64,000 bases of DNA from Solibacillus silvestris (GTDB lineage Bacteria > Bacillota > Bacilli > Bacillales_A > Planococcaceae), in contig CP014609.1 in assembly GCA_001586195.1 (NCBI GenBank), forward strand, positions 222,001-286,000, in the 5' to 3' direction. This document shows positions 25,512-33,871 of this stretch, one piece after another; positions within the stretch are counted from its first letter, which is position 1, and each line of letters begins with the position of its first letter. The position numbers and the translations under genes were made by a program. The notes beneath the pieces were generated by a model. The model made no database searches, was not told the DNA's origin, and was given only the letters and a program-made list of their open reading frames with translations.

Positions 25512-26780
25512 CTACACAAGCAACGCAAACAGTGTACTGTCGTTATTTACTTCCTTATACTCGAAGCCGTTTGCACGCATACGTTCAATTAATCCTGCGT
25601 GGTCTTCGCGATGTGCAAGCTCTATGCCGACTAATGCCGGTCCGCTTTCTTTGTTGTTTTTCTTCGTATACTCGAATGTTGTAATATCATCATTCGGACC
25701 AAGAACTTCCGTTAAAAATTGGCGTAATGCTCCTGAACGCTGCGGGAAACTTACGATGAAATAGTGCAGCAGCCCTTCATAAATGAGTGAGCGTTCTTTA
25801 ATTTCCTGCATACGCCCGATATCGTTATTTCCTCCAGAGATAATGATGACAACCGATTTTCCGCGAATTTGCTCTGCGTAAAAGTCAAGTGCTGCAACCG
25901 ACAATGCTCCAGCAGGCTCGGCAATAATAGCATGCTTATTATAAAGATCTAAAATAGTCGTACATACTTTGCCTTCCGGAACGGCGATAATATCATCCAA
26001 ATAGTGACGGCATACTTCATATGTATCATGCCCAACACATTTTACAGCAGCGCCATCAACGAATTTATCGATCGTGTCCAGTGAAACCACTGCTCCGTTT
26101 TGGAAAGCAGATTTCATACTTGCCGCCCCTGCAGGCTCTACACCAATAACTTTACTCGAAGGGGATAAGTTTTTAATGTACGAAGAGACGCCTGACATTA
26201 AGCCGCCACCGCCTATACTGCCAAATACATAATCGATCGGCTCTTCGATGTCGTTCATAATTTCTACCGCCACTGTTCCTTGGCCAGCCATTACATCTGC
26301 ATCATCGAATGGATGGATGAAAATGCGGTTTTCCTGTTCACAATAGGCAAGCGCGCTTTCCGCTGAGTCGTCAAATGTATCGCCTGCGAGCACAATTTCC
26401 ACAAAGCTTCTGCCAAACATCCGCACTTGATCGATCTTTTGTTTCGGTGTTGTTTTCGGCATGAAGATTGTCGCTTTAATTTCCAGCTTTGCACATGCGT
26501 AGGCAACGCCTTGTGCATGATTGCCTGCACTTGCACAGACGACACCTGAAGCACGAGCCTCAGTTTCAATTTTTTTAATTTTATAGTAGGCACCACGTAA
26601 TTTAAATGAGCGAACATGCTGCAAATCTTCACGCTTGAAGTAAATTTTTGCCCCATATTTTTCTGATAAATATTCGTTTAATTGCAGGGGTGTATGTACA
26701 ACGACATCTTTTAAAAAATGATGTGCGATTAATACGTTTTCGACTGCAATCGTATTCGGTTGAGTAACTCCCATTTCCAT
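25512..26780 (-). CDS. ilvA: threonine ammonia-lyase (biosynthetic threonine dehydratase)
   Basis: 422 residues. The PLP lysine is near residue 60 in SFKLRGAYYK, GSIGGGGLMSG binds the cofactor phosphate, and the C-terminal regulatory ACT-like domain (about 330-420) is single, as in Bacillus IlvA. It makes 2-oxobutanoate for isoleucine. GGAGG upstream of ATG 26780. The window thus holds two threonine-consuming routes, IlvA and Tdh/Kbl. The leader has a CodY-like site. Confidence 0.93.
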   Translation of the reverse strand: MEMGVTQPNTIAVENVLIAHHFLKDVVVHTPLQLNEYLSEKYGAKIYFKREDLQHVRSFKLRGAYYKIKKIETEARASGVVCASAGNHAQGVAYACAKLEIKATIFMPKTTPKQKIDQVRMFGRSFVEIVLAGDTFDDSAESALAYCEQENRIFIHPFDDADVMAGQGTVAVEIMNDIEEPIDYVFGSIGGGGLMSGVSSYIKNLSPSSKVIGVEPAGAASMKSAFQNGAVVSLDTIDKFVDGAAVKCVGHDTYEVCRHYLDDIIAVPEGKVCTTILDLYNKHAIIAEPAGALSVAALDFYAEQIRGKSVVIIISGGNNDIGRMQEIKERSLIYEGLLHYFIVSFPQRSGALRQFLTEVLGPNDDITTFEYTKKNNKESGPALVGIELAHREDHAGLIERMRANGFEYKEVNNDSTLFALLV

Positions 26781-27127
26781 GTAACCTCCGTCATCTGATT
26801 AAAGATTATATTATTCTATCATAAATTTATGACGTAATGGCGTAAAAATTCTGTAAATTATGAAAATTCATCAATATGCCATAATGAAAGCGGTTTAATA
26901 CAGAAATTAGGCAAGGATTCATACAAAAATCCCTTCAAATTGAAACGCCAACTAAATTCCTTGGAAGAGCATATCGTAGAGCAGAACAGGAAAAGCTTAT
27001 GTTTAAATCACCTCTCATGTTTATTTGAAAAGTAACAGGGAAAAATAAATTATTGTGGCAGGACAATTTTGCGGATAGGAAAAACTTATTGGCAACGTCC
27101 AAAATTATATAATCAGGAGGAATAGGG
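26781..27127. promoter_or_regulatory. ilvA upstream region: 14-bp palindrome and CodY-like box
   Basis: TCATAAATTTATGA (26819-26832) is a perfect palindrome. On the minus strand AATTTTCATAATTTA (26868-26854) matches 11 of 15 positions of the CodY consensus AATTTTCWGAAAATT, plausible because ilvA is a known CodY target in B. subtilis. The rest, 26880-27110, leads to the SDR gene and holds no feature I can name apart from AGGAGG at 27116. Confidence 0.45.
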
Positions 27128-27877
27128 ATGACTAAAACAGCGATTATCACAGGTGGAGGCAGCGGGTTAGGACAGGCAACAGCCATCCGTATGGCTCAGG
27201 AAGGTATTAATATTGCAGTAGTGGATGTCAGTGAAAAAGGTGGAAACGAAACAGTTGAACAAGTAAAAACACATGGCGTAGACGCTATTTTCATTAAAGC
27301 GGATGTTTCAAAAGCAGAAGAAGTAAAAAACTATGTGGATCAAACACTGAAGCATTTTGGTTCGATCGATTACTTCTTTAACAATGCAGGGATTTCCGGA
27401 AGCGGTAAATTCTATTTAGATACTACCATCGAGGAAATTGAACAAATTGTCGGCATTAACTTGCTTGGGGCACTTTATGGTGTACGCTATGTAGCAGAAG
27501 TAATGCTTCAAAACGGTGGCGGTTCTATTGTGAACACAGCATCAAGTGCCGGTGTAATTGGTCAGGATTCCGTTGTTACATATTCGGCAACGAAACACGG
27601 AATTGTCGGGTTAACGAGAAGTATGGTAGCGGAATATGCAAAAGACGGGCTGCGTGTTAATGCGATCGCACCAGGGCCGACTGAAACACCAATGGTAAAA
27701 GCCTTTTATGAAGCAAATCCGCAAATGAAGGAAAATGCTACTGGTGGAATCCCTCAAAAACGCTTAGGTACACCAGAGGAAGTAGCAGAGCTTGTAACCT
27801 TCCTGCTAACTTCAAAAGCAGAGTATATTAACGGGGAAGTCATTCGAATCGATGGCGGCTTCACAAGCACGAAGTAA
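27128..27877 (+). CDS. SDR family NAD(P)-dependent oxidoreductase
   Basis: 249-residue classical short-chain dehydrogenase. Cofactor motif TGGGSGLG at about 8-15, NNAG near 90, catalytic S-Y-K with YSATKHG near 155, and the C-terminal INGEVIRIDGG. The substrate cannot be inferred from the sequence; 3-oxoacyl-ACP reductase-like or glucose 1-dehydrogenase-like labels are common for such proteins. RBS AGGAGG 6 nt before ATG. Single-gene unit. Confidence 0.85.
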   Translation: MTKTAIITGGGSGLGQATAIRMAQEGINIAVVDVSEKGGNETVEQVKTHGVDAIFIKADVSKAEEVKNYVDQTLKHFGSIDYFFNNAGISGSGKFYLDTTIEEIEQIVGINLLGALYGVRYVAEVMLQNGGGSIVNTASSAGVIGQDSVVTYSATKHGIVGLTRSMVAEYAKDGLRVNAIAPGPTETPMVKAFYEANPQMKENATGGIPQKRLGTPEEVAELVTFLLTSKAEYINGEVIRIDGGFTSTK

Positions 27878-27882
27878 ATAGT

Positions 27883-27936
27883 AAAAAGGGCTGCCCGGAA
27901 CGTCAGTAGAGAATCTGACTTTCCGGCAGCCCTTTA
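27883..27936. terminator. bidirectional terminator
   Basis: AAAGGGCTGCC...GGCAGCCCTTT, extended by TCAG/CTGA near the loop. T-rich on both sides; it serves the SDR gene and the convergent yjiH. Confidence 0.88.
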
Positions 27937-27944
27937 TTGTTTAA

Positions 27945-29297
27945 TTAAAATAAAAGATGTGCAATTGCTGCGATAATCGGAATCGAAATGATTGTACGGA
28001 TTAAGAAAATGATAAATAGATCCCAGATTTTTAATGGAAGCTTTGTACCTAAAATCAGTCCGCCAACTTCCGACATGTAGATTAACTGTGTAACCGATAC
28101 TGTTGCGATGAAGAAACGTGTCATTTCTGATTCAATACCAGCACCTAAAATAGAAGGTAACAGCATGTCCGCAAAACCAACGATCATCGTTTGTGCAGCT
28201 TCACCGGCTTCAGGAATTTGCAGAAGCGCCAAAATCGGCTCGAATGGCATCCCTAGAATACGGAAGAAGCTTGTAAACTCGGCTAACACTAATGCGATTG
28301 TGGCGAACGCCATAATAATAGGAGTTACCGCAAACCACATTTCCAGTACATTAATAAAACCGTTTTTAATCATTTTACCTAAGTTACGGTTAGAATCGGC
28401 TTTTGATAAAGCATTGTGCAAACCAAAAGAGAATACATTATATCCTTCTTGTACATCTTCACGGTTTGCAGGCACTTGTGAGCCATCAATTAAAGTATCC
28501 GCCTTTTGTTTTAACGGGTAAATACGTGGCATAATGAATGCTAAAATTAATCCGCAAATAATGACAGAAGCGTAGAATTCGATGAAGTAATCAGAAATGC
28601 CGATTGTTTCAACTACAACTAAACAGAATGTGATCGATACAACCGAGAAAGTTGTCGCAATTGTCGCCGCTTCACGGCCTGTATAATTTTTTTCTTCATA
28701 CTGCTTGCTTGTAAGCAATACGCCGATTGTGCCATCGCCAACCCAAGAAGCGAGACAGTCAATGGCAGAACGTCCTGGGATCTTGAATAGGGGGCGCATA
28801 ATTTTCACCATCATTGAACCGAAAAATTCAAGTAAACCGAAGTCTGTTAATAACGGCAGCAATAACCCTGCGAATAAGAACAATACGAACATGAATGTTA
28901 CAAGACCAGTTGCCGGGTCGATTAACACACCTGTCGTGACTTCACTCGTTAAGCTTTCAGGACCAACTTGGAAAAGAAACATACTTGCAAAAATTACTGC
29001 GAGCACACGCATGATTGTCCAGAACCAGTTCACACGGAATAATGAATCAACTATCGTACGTTGACCTTTTTGCGGAATAAACTGCATTACGACAGATCCT
29101 ACCGCCGCAACAATAAACACGATGAGTGCGAACCAATGAATGAATGGCTCCACTTTCCCTGCCAAAAAGTTCGCAAGGATCGCAATCGGTACTTTTATGC
29201 CGTCTTCTGTACCAATCGGTGTAATAAATAGAAAGACACCAAGTGCAGAAAGGGCAATAAACAGAAACCAAGTATAAAAAGAAAATTTTGTTTTCAT
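27945..29297 (-). CDS. yjiH: YjiH family membrane protein (nucleoside-recognition/GATE domains)
   Basis: 450 residues with about ten to eleven transmembrane helices. The DCLASWVGDGTIGVLLTSKQYE segment and MYMSEVGGLILGTKLPL-like region fit the YjiH group related to spore maturation and nucleoside-gate proteins. The transported substrate is not established. Monocistronic, with its terminator shared with the convergent SDR gene. Confidence 0.8.
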   Translation of the reverse strand: MKTKFSFYTWFLFIALSALGVFLFITPIGTEDGIKVPIAILANFLAGKVEPFIHWFALIVFIVAAVGSVVMQFIPQKGQRTIVDSLFRVNWFWTIMRVLAVIFASMFLFQVGPESLTSEVTTGVLIDPATGLVTFMFVLFLFAGLLLPLLTDFGLLEFFGSMMVKIMRPLFKIPGRSAIDCLASWVGDGTIGVLLTSKQYEEKNYTGREAATIATTFSVVSITFCLVVVETIGISDYFIEFYASVIICGLILAFIMPRIYPLKQKADTLIDGSQVPANREDVQEGYNVFSFGLHNALSKADSNRNLGKMIKNGFINVLEMWFAVTPIIMAFATIALVLAEFTSFFRILGMPFEPILALLQIPEAGEAAQTMIVGFADMLLPSILGAGIESEMTRFFIATVSVTQLIYMSEVGGLILGTKLPLKIWDLFIIFLIRTIISIPIIAAIAHLLF

Positions 29298-29518
29298 CTA
29301 TGATAACCTCTTTGAATGTTAGTTTGAATATTTATACACTATAAAACGTGAATATTCATTTGTCTACTGTTTTACATAAAGATTAATATTTCTGAAAACT
29401 ATACTGATTAAAAAATGAATATAATTAGGCGGACGAAAGGTTTAGACGTAATAAACACCATATTTTTGAAGAAATAAGCTAAAATTGAACCGAATAAAAA
29501 TACAAGAGATGAATAAGA

Positions 29519-29561
29519 GAAAAAAGACGTCTGCAAATCAAAAAAATATGCAAACGTCCTT
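29519..29561 (-). terminator. terminator of the yojF-bshB2 operon
   Basis: On the minus strand AAGGACGTTTGCA pairs with TGCAGACGTCTT, followed by T6. Between 29298 and 29518 (upstream of yjiH) I see nothing but AT-rich DNA. Confidence 0.8.
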
Positions 29562-29578
29562 GAAATTATAAATATGCA

Positions 29579-30256
29579 TTAATCATTAAATGTTACAGTA
29601 TAAAACTTTTCGTAATTTAACCAGTTATCTATTGAGACATCACCGGTATCTACTCGTTTTTCTGCGTCCTGCATCATCCAAGCAGTTTGAGAAGCATGTG
29701 CTTTCAATGCTTTTAACTTATCTGCTTTGACGGATTGGATTTCGATTGTCACATCCGGCTCACCATTTTTCTCAACTGTGTCATTCGCAAACGCACAAGC
29801 TAAAATACGAGGGCGGTACTTTTTATCGATGCGACGTACCGCTTCGACGACAGCACGTCCAGTTGCTTCATGATCGGGATGAACAGCGAAGCCTGGTAAA
29901 AACGTGAAGATTAATGATGGATTCAGCTCGACAATTAAATCATTTACGAGCTTGATCATTTTTTCATCATCTTCAAATTCAACTGTTTTATCACGTAAAC
30001 CCATCATACGCAAATCCCCGATACCCATTGCCTCACATGCTTGCATCAGCTCTTTTCGGCGGATTTCCGGCAATGATTCGCGCGTTGCAAATGGAGGATT
30101 TCCTAAGTTTCGTCCCATTTCGCCTAATGTTAAACAAGCATATGTAACAGGAACTCCCATGTCGTGGAATAAGCGTAATGTACCTGCAACTGAAAAGGCT
30201 TCATCATCCGGGTGGGGATAAACGACTAAAACGTGACGTTCTTCTTGTAATGTCAT
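29579..30256 (-). CDS. bshB2: bacillithiol biosynthesis deacetylase BshB2
   Basis: 225-residue LmbE-type zinc deacetylase. Metal-binding PHPDDEA is near residue 15 and HPDH (FAVHPDHEATG) mid-protein. It removes acetyl from GlcNAc-malate in bacillithiol synthesis, or from thiol conjugates in detoxification. Start ATG 30256 has AAGGAGG 8 nt upstream. It lies 13 bp after yojF, the standard yojF-yojG pairing. Confidence 0.9.
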   Translation of the reverse strand: MTLQEERHVLVVYPHPDDEAFSVAGTLRLFHDMGVPVTYACLTLGEMGRNLGNPPFATRESLPEIRRKELMQACEAMGIGDLRMMGLRDKTVEFEDDEKMIKLVNDLIVELNPSLIFTFLPGFAVHPDHEATGRAVVEAVRRIDKKYRPRILACAFANDTVEKNGEPDVTIEIQSVKADKLKALKAHASQTAWMMQDAEKRVDTGDVSIDNWLNYEKFYTVTFND

Positions 30257-30269
30257 ATAAGCAACCTCC

Positions 30270-30620
30270 TTAATAAGCAAATGGCGTTTCGCTGATTTCT
30301 AATGCAACCGCCAGCTTTCCAGTATTATCTAAACCGGCCATTAGTAATCGGCCCTGATCGTCCAGTTCAAAATGTGTAATTCCTTGTGCGTACACCCAGC
30401 CATGCGGCATTTTAAGTCCGACACGGTGCGGTGCGTCTCCTACAACTTTTCCTAATTCATAGCGTATTTGTACATTGCGGATAAATGCGCCTGCATTGAA
30501 AAAGCCTTCATTGTAGTGTGTTGCATAAGAGCCGTTTGTAGTTTCTAGATGAATAAAAACGTCTTTGTTCGCAAAAGAATTAATTAACTCCTGGAGCTCG
30601 TTAGTATTTACTTCCTTCAT
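30270..30620 (-). CDS. yojF: YojF family protein (DUF1806)
   Basis: 116 residues, DUF1806/YojF, a small protein of unknown biochemical role that nearly always precedes bshB2. Conserved stretches GSYATHYNEGFFNAGAF and MPHGWVYAQGITHFE are visible. ATG 30620 is chosen; GTG 30623, with AAAGGAG 9 nt upstream, is equally possible. A longer frame upstream runs through the promoter. Confidence 0.82.
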   Translation of the reverse strand: MKEVNTNELQELINSFANKDVFIHLETTNGSYATHYNEGFFNAGAFIRNVQIRYELGKVVGDAPHRVGLKMPHGWVYAQGITHFELDDQGRLLMAGLDNTGKLAVALEISETPFAY

Positions 30621-30656
30621 CACTCTTATTAACTCCTTTCGAATCTTTCTATTAAT

Positions 30657-30685
30657 AGTATAGTCAAATATATTCGACTGTGAAA
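30657..30685 (-). promoter_or_regulatory. SigA promoter of yojF-bshB2
   Basis: On the minus strand TTTCAC (30685-30680), 17-bp spacer, TATACT (30662-30657). Confidence 0.55.
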
Positions 30686-30693
30686 CGAAAAAG

Positions 30694-30841
30694 TCACACA
30701 AGAAACGAGTTCTTGTGTGACGCCATATCAATTACGCCTCAGCGTAATTGCGTCCGGATTCGGCTTTGCGCTGACGCAAAGACCTCCTTGCCGAATTTGT
30801 GACATCCGCCGGAGGCAAAACTTCTACTTGTAGAAGTTTTA
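30694..30841 (-). repeat. structured intergenic element between pdxK and yojF
   Basis: Four successive inverted repeats fill the gap: TCACACAAGAA/TTCTTGTGTGA (30694-30720), AATTACGC/GCGTAATT (30730-30749), ATTCGGC/GCCGAAT enclosing TTTGCG/CGCAAA, and AAAACTTCTA/TAGAAGTTTT (30817-30840). On the minus strand the outer two have T-runs or T-rich tails and can end pdxK transcription. The middle part, unusually GC-rich for this window, looks like an inserted repeat. Confidence 0.65.
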
Positions 30842-30845
30842 TGCA

Positions 30846-31694
30846 TTATGCTTTAACATAGTTTGGAATTGTTGTAACCGTAACTTCAGGTGCACCGAAA
30901 CGTGGTTTTGCCCCATGCATTACTGGTCCAACATGTTCATTTAAAGCCCAACCGTGTTTAATCGCCGCTGAAACGAACTCTTTCGCTTCAATAACCGATT
31001 CTTCAACAGTAAGACCATTTGCTAAGTTTGCACAAATACTTGCTGCAAAAGTACAGCCTGCCCCATGATTATAAGTAGAAGAAACTTTTTCTGTTTCTAA
31101 TAATTTAAATTCTACTCCATTATAGAACAAATCAACGGCTTTATCATGTACTAAGGCTTTTCCACCTTTAATTACAACATTTTTTGCGCCAAGCTCATGG
31201 ATTTTCACAGCGGCAGCTTGCATTTGCTCGATTGTTTTCGGCGTTGTTGTCCCTGCAAGTTGTCCTGCTTCGAAAAGATTAGGTGTGACAACTGTTGCGT
31301 GGGGTAATAAATATTGAATCATTGCTGTCGTATTGCCAGGGTTCAATACTTCATCTTCGCCTTTGCAGACCATAACTGGATCGATAACAATTTTATCTGT
31401 ACCGGAAGCCTGGATCGCTTTTGAGGCCATTTGAATAATTTCTTCAGTTGAAAGCATGCCTGTCTTAATGGCATCGACACCTGTTGAAAGGGCTGTATCG
31501 ATTTGCTTTTGCAATAATTCTGTCGGTAGCGGTGTTACTGTGTGGCTCCAAGTTTTCGGGTCCATTGTTACGACTACAGTCAATGCGACCATTCCGTATG
31601 TGCCATGTTCCTGGAAGGCTTTTAAATCGGCCTGCATTCCTGCGCCTGCAGAAGTATCAGAACCAGCAATTGTTAAAGTTTTTTTTAGTGTCAT
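30846..31694 (-). CDS. pdxK: pyridoxine/pyridoxal/pyridoxamine kinase
   Basis: 282-residue ribokinase-fold kinase. IAGSDTSAGAGMQADLK is at the N-terminus, PVMVCKG mid-protein, and the anion hole/catalytic GAGCTFAA near residue 212 with the general base. It resembles the B. subtilis PdxK (YwdB) more than ThiD, and the divergent ung matches the ywdB-ung neighbourhood. ThiD (HMP-phosphate kinase) is the alternative label. Confidence 0.85.
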   Translation of the reverse strand: MTLKKTLTIAGSDTSAGAGMQADLKAFQEHGTYGMVALTVVVTMDPKTWSHTVTPLPTELLQKQIDTALSTGVDAIKTGMLSTEEIIQMASKAIQASGTDKIVIDPVMVCKGEDEVLNPGNTTAMIQYLLPHATVVTPNLFEAGQLAGTTTPKTIEQMQAAAVKIHELGAKNVVIKGGKALVHDKAVDLFYNGVEFKLLETEKVSSTYNHGAGCTFAASICANLANGLTVEESVIEAKEFVSAAIKHGWALNEHVGPVMHGAKPRFGAPEVTVTTIPNYVKA

Positions 31695-31856
31695 ATAGCA
31701 TATCTCCTTATAGTGAATATTCGAATTATAATTAGGTTAAGTATAACTCCTATCTGACTATATAAAAATGGTCAGAAAACGAAAAAACTATAATGCCAGA
31801 AGAACTACTTGAACTTCTGATGCAAATACAATAGCGTTTAAAATGAGGTGGAAATT

Positions 31857-32552
31857 ATGATGGAACAGTTAACGAATAGTTGGAAAGATTTATTGTCTCG
31901 AGAAAAAGAGCAGCCGTATTATAAATTTCTCGAAACATTTTTAGAAAGACAATACATGGAACAAACAGTGTATCCGAAGAAGGAGAATATTTTCAATGCC
32001 CTCCAGTTAACGGATTACGATAATGTAAAAGTAGTCATTTTAGGCCAAGACCCGTATCATGGTCCGAATCAGGCACATGGATTAAGTTTTTCGGTTGAAA
32101 AAGGGCAAAAATTACCACCCAGTCTTAAAAATATGATGAAGGAACTGCAACAGGACATTGGCTGCGAAATACCTGAGCATGGAGACTTAACATCGTGGGC
32201 AAAGCAGGGTGTATTATTATTGAACACCGTTTTAACTGTACAAGCAGGCAAAGCCAATTCTCATAAAGGGCAAGGTTGGGAACAATTTACGAATGCTGTT
32301 ATTGAACTTCTCGCGAAACGTGAGCAGCCTATTGTATTTTTATTATGGGGAAAACCGGCGCAAAGTAAACGAATGTTAATTGAACAAATTTCAAGTAACC
32401 ATATCATTCTGCAATCGCCACATCCGAGTCCACTAAGCGCACACCGAGGATTTTTCGGAAGCAGACCGTATTCAAAAGCAAACGAAGCGCTTTTATCATT
32501 GGGACAACAGCCGATTGACTGGTGCTTAACGAAGAAATGGGGAAACAGCTAA
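31857..32552 (+). CDS. ung: uracil-DNA glycosylase, family 1
   Basis: 231 residues. The catalytic water-activating loop [18 protein letters not shown], the uracil-binding LLLNTVLTV and the [13 protein letters not shown] leucine loop are all present. It removes uracil from DNA at the start of base excision repair. Starts ATG 31857 and 31860 are both possible behind TGAGGTGG; the second has better spacing. Confidence 0.96.
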   Translation: MMEQLTNSWKDLLSREKEQPYYKFLETFLERQYMEQTVYPKKENIFNALQLTDYDNVKVVILGQDPYHGPNQAHGLSFSVEKGQKLPPSLKNMMKELQQDIGCEIPEHGDLTSWAKQGVLLLNTVLTVQAGKANSHKGQGWEQFTNAVIELLAKREQPIVFLLWGKPAQSKRMLIEQISSNHIILQSPHPSPLSAHRGFFGSRPYSKANEALLSLGQQPIDWCLTKKWGNS

Positions 32553-32604
32553 ACTTTTGCCCAAAAGCATGGTAAAGTATTGATAGAAAGAGAGGGAACG
32601 GCAA

Positions 32605-32787
32605 ATGAAAGTAGATTGCTTTAAATGCCAGTATTTTCGTGTGACGTGGGATCAGTCTAATCCGCGCGGTTGTACAGCATATGGCTTTAAAACGAAGCAG
32701 CTGCCATCTCTTGTTGTAAAACAGTCTTCGGGAATGGACTGCTTAAAATTCGTACCGAAAAATAGAGAAGGTGGGCAAACGCGATGA
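32605..32787 (+). CDS. small four-cysteine protein in the ung-ywdI operon
   Basis: 60 residues. Four cysteines (C5, C8, C23, C46), with CFKCQYF and GMDCLKF, suggest a small metal-binding fold. Proteins like this are often mislabelled uracil-DNA glycosylase because of their position after ung. RBS GAGGGAA before ATG, and a 4-bp overlap with the next gene. Role unknown. Confidence 0.75.
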   Translation: MKVDCFKCQYFRVTWDQSNPRGCTAYGFKTKQLPSLVVKQSSGMDCLKFVPKNREGGQTR

Positions 32788-33062
32788 TTACGTATGAAAC
32801 GATTGTTAAGCAAATTGAAAAATTGACAGCAGAAGCAGCACATGCGGCAACAGAACAACAAGCCCGTGAAAAGCTTACGGCAATTCGTGCACTATGTGAT
32901 GTCGTTTTAGACGAAAAAGTCAGTTCGCCAAAACCTGCTTCCATAAATAGCATGAGTATGAGTACAACAATCTCGACCCCGGTATACACGCAACCAGTCG
33001 CAATTCCAGCACAAAAGCTTGAAGAAGACGATGCAAACGGCGACTCATTGTTTGATTTTTAA
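32784..33062 (+). CDS. ywdI: YwdI family protein
   Basis: 92 residues. A helical N-terminal half (Ala/Glu-rich), a low-complexity Ser/Thr/Pro linker and an acidic C-terminus ending DSLFDF. It matches YwdI by size, position and N-terminal ITYETIVKQIEKLT. Function unknown. ATG overlaps the upstream stop by 4 bp, so it is co-translated. Confidence 0.75.
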   Translation: MITYETIVKQIEKLTAEAAHAATEQQAREKLTAIRALCDVVLDEKVSSPKPASINSMSMSTTISTPVYTQPVAIPAQKLEEDDANGDSLFDF

Positions 33063-33106
33063 CTGATATTAAAATTAAGAATCGTAAAGACCTTTTATAA
33101 AGCAAG

Positions 33107-33308
33107 TTGATTGGAATGGAGGGGAGGCGACTCCAGCGGGAACAGCAAAATTTATTTTGCGACGAAAGCGAAGCGACAGGAGCACCGAGCCGGAGACTTA
33201 GGAACAAAAGCTAAGAACGCCACGTCCTGTGGCAACGCTTTTGTGACCAACTTCGTGTTGTCCCCACGCCGTGCCCGCGGAAAGCGTCCGACCCGGAATG
33301 GAAATCAA
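33107..33308 (+). repeat. dispersed intergenic repeat, copy 2 (202 bp)
   Basis: Begins TTGATTGGAATGG and ends GGAATGGAAATCAA. It shares with copy 1 a nearly identical block of about 59 bp that holds AACAAAAGC...GCTTTTGTG and two smaller hairpins. It carries an extra internal segment (about 33140-33195) absent from copy 1. The end GTCCGACCCGGAATGG is also found at 5644. An open frame across it is not a gene. Confidence 0.82.
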
Positions 33309-33356
33309 CCCCTTGTTAGGGGAATTCGGTATTAGAAAAAGAAAGAGGTAAAAGAA

Positions 33357-33737
33357 ATGAAAGGTTCAATTATATCTGGTGCAATTCACGGATTTTTAGC
33401 AGTTGCCTTAGGCGCATTTGCAGCACATGCACTGGAAGATTTGCTCGATGATTACAGTGCAGGAATTTGGGATACAGCAATCCAATATCAAATGTTCCAT
33501 GCAGCAGCACTTATTTTGGTCGGTATTTTAATGTCAAAAGCTATTTTCGGTGAAGTAAAGCAGTTAAAAATTGCGATGTTCTGCTTTAATGCAGGCATTG
33601 TGTTCTTCGCTGGAAGCTTAATGGTGTTAGCATTAACAGGAATCGGTATACTAGGTGCCATTACTCCTATTGGCGGGGTATTCTTTTTAGTGGGCTGGAT
33701 TATGGTTATAATAACAGTAGTAAAAAAGACTCAATAA
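33357..33737 (+). CDS. ywdK: DUF423 membrane protein YwdK
   Basis: 126 residues with four predicted transmembrane helices. The N-terminal GAIHGFLAVALGAFAAHAL and the HAAALILVG segment are the DUF423 signature. Unknown function. It follows ywdI as in B. subtilis, with the repeat inserted between them. Confidence 0.88.
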   Translation: MKGSIISGAIHGFLAVALGAFAAHALEDLLDDYSAGIWDTAIQYQMFHAAALILVGILMSKAIFGEVKQLKIAMFCFNAGIVFFAGSLMVLALTGIGILGAITPIGGVFFLVGWIMVIITVVKKTQ

Positions 33738-33743
33738 AATCTG

Positions 33744-33783
33744 TAGCATATACTTCATGAATTGGAAGTATATGCTTTTTTTA
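33744..33783 (+). terminator. terminator of ywdK
   Basis: AGCATATACTTC pairs with GAAGTATATGCT, followed by seven T. Confidence 0.9.
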
Positions 33784-33871
33784 TTATTTTAATTGGAAAA
33801 TCAAATCTTTTATCTAAATTATTTGAATTTATTGTATAGTTATAAAGTAAGAGAGTAAAGGGGTAAGGAAA

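Noticed and set aside
27060-27127. TATAAT at about 27108 as promoter of the SDR gene
   Set aside because: It is directly beside the AGGAGG site, leaving no room for a leader, and has no -35 at proper spacing.
33111-33335. 74-codon open frame as a gene
   Set aside because: It lies almost wholly inside a dispersed repeat with hairpins and has no ribosome binding site.
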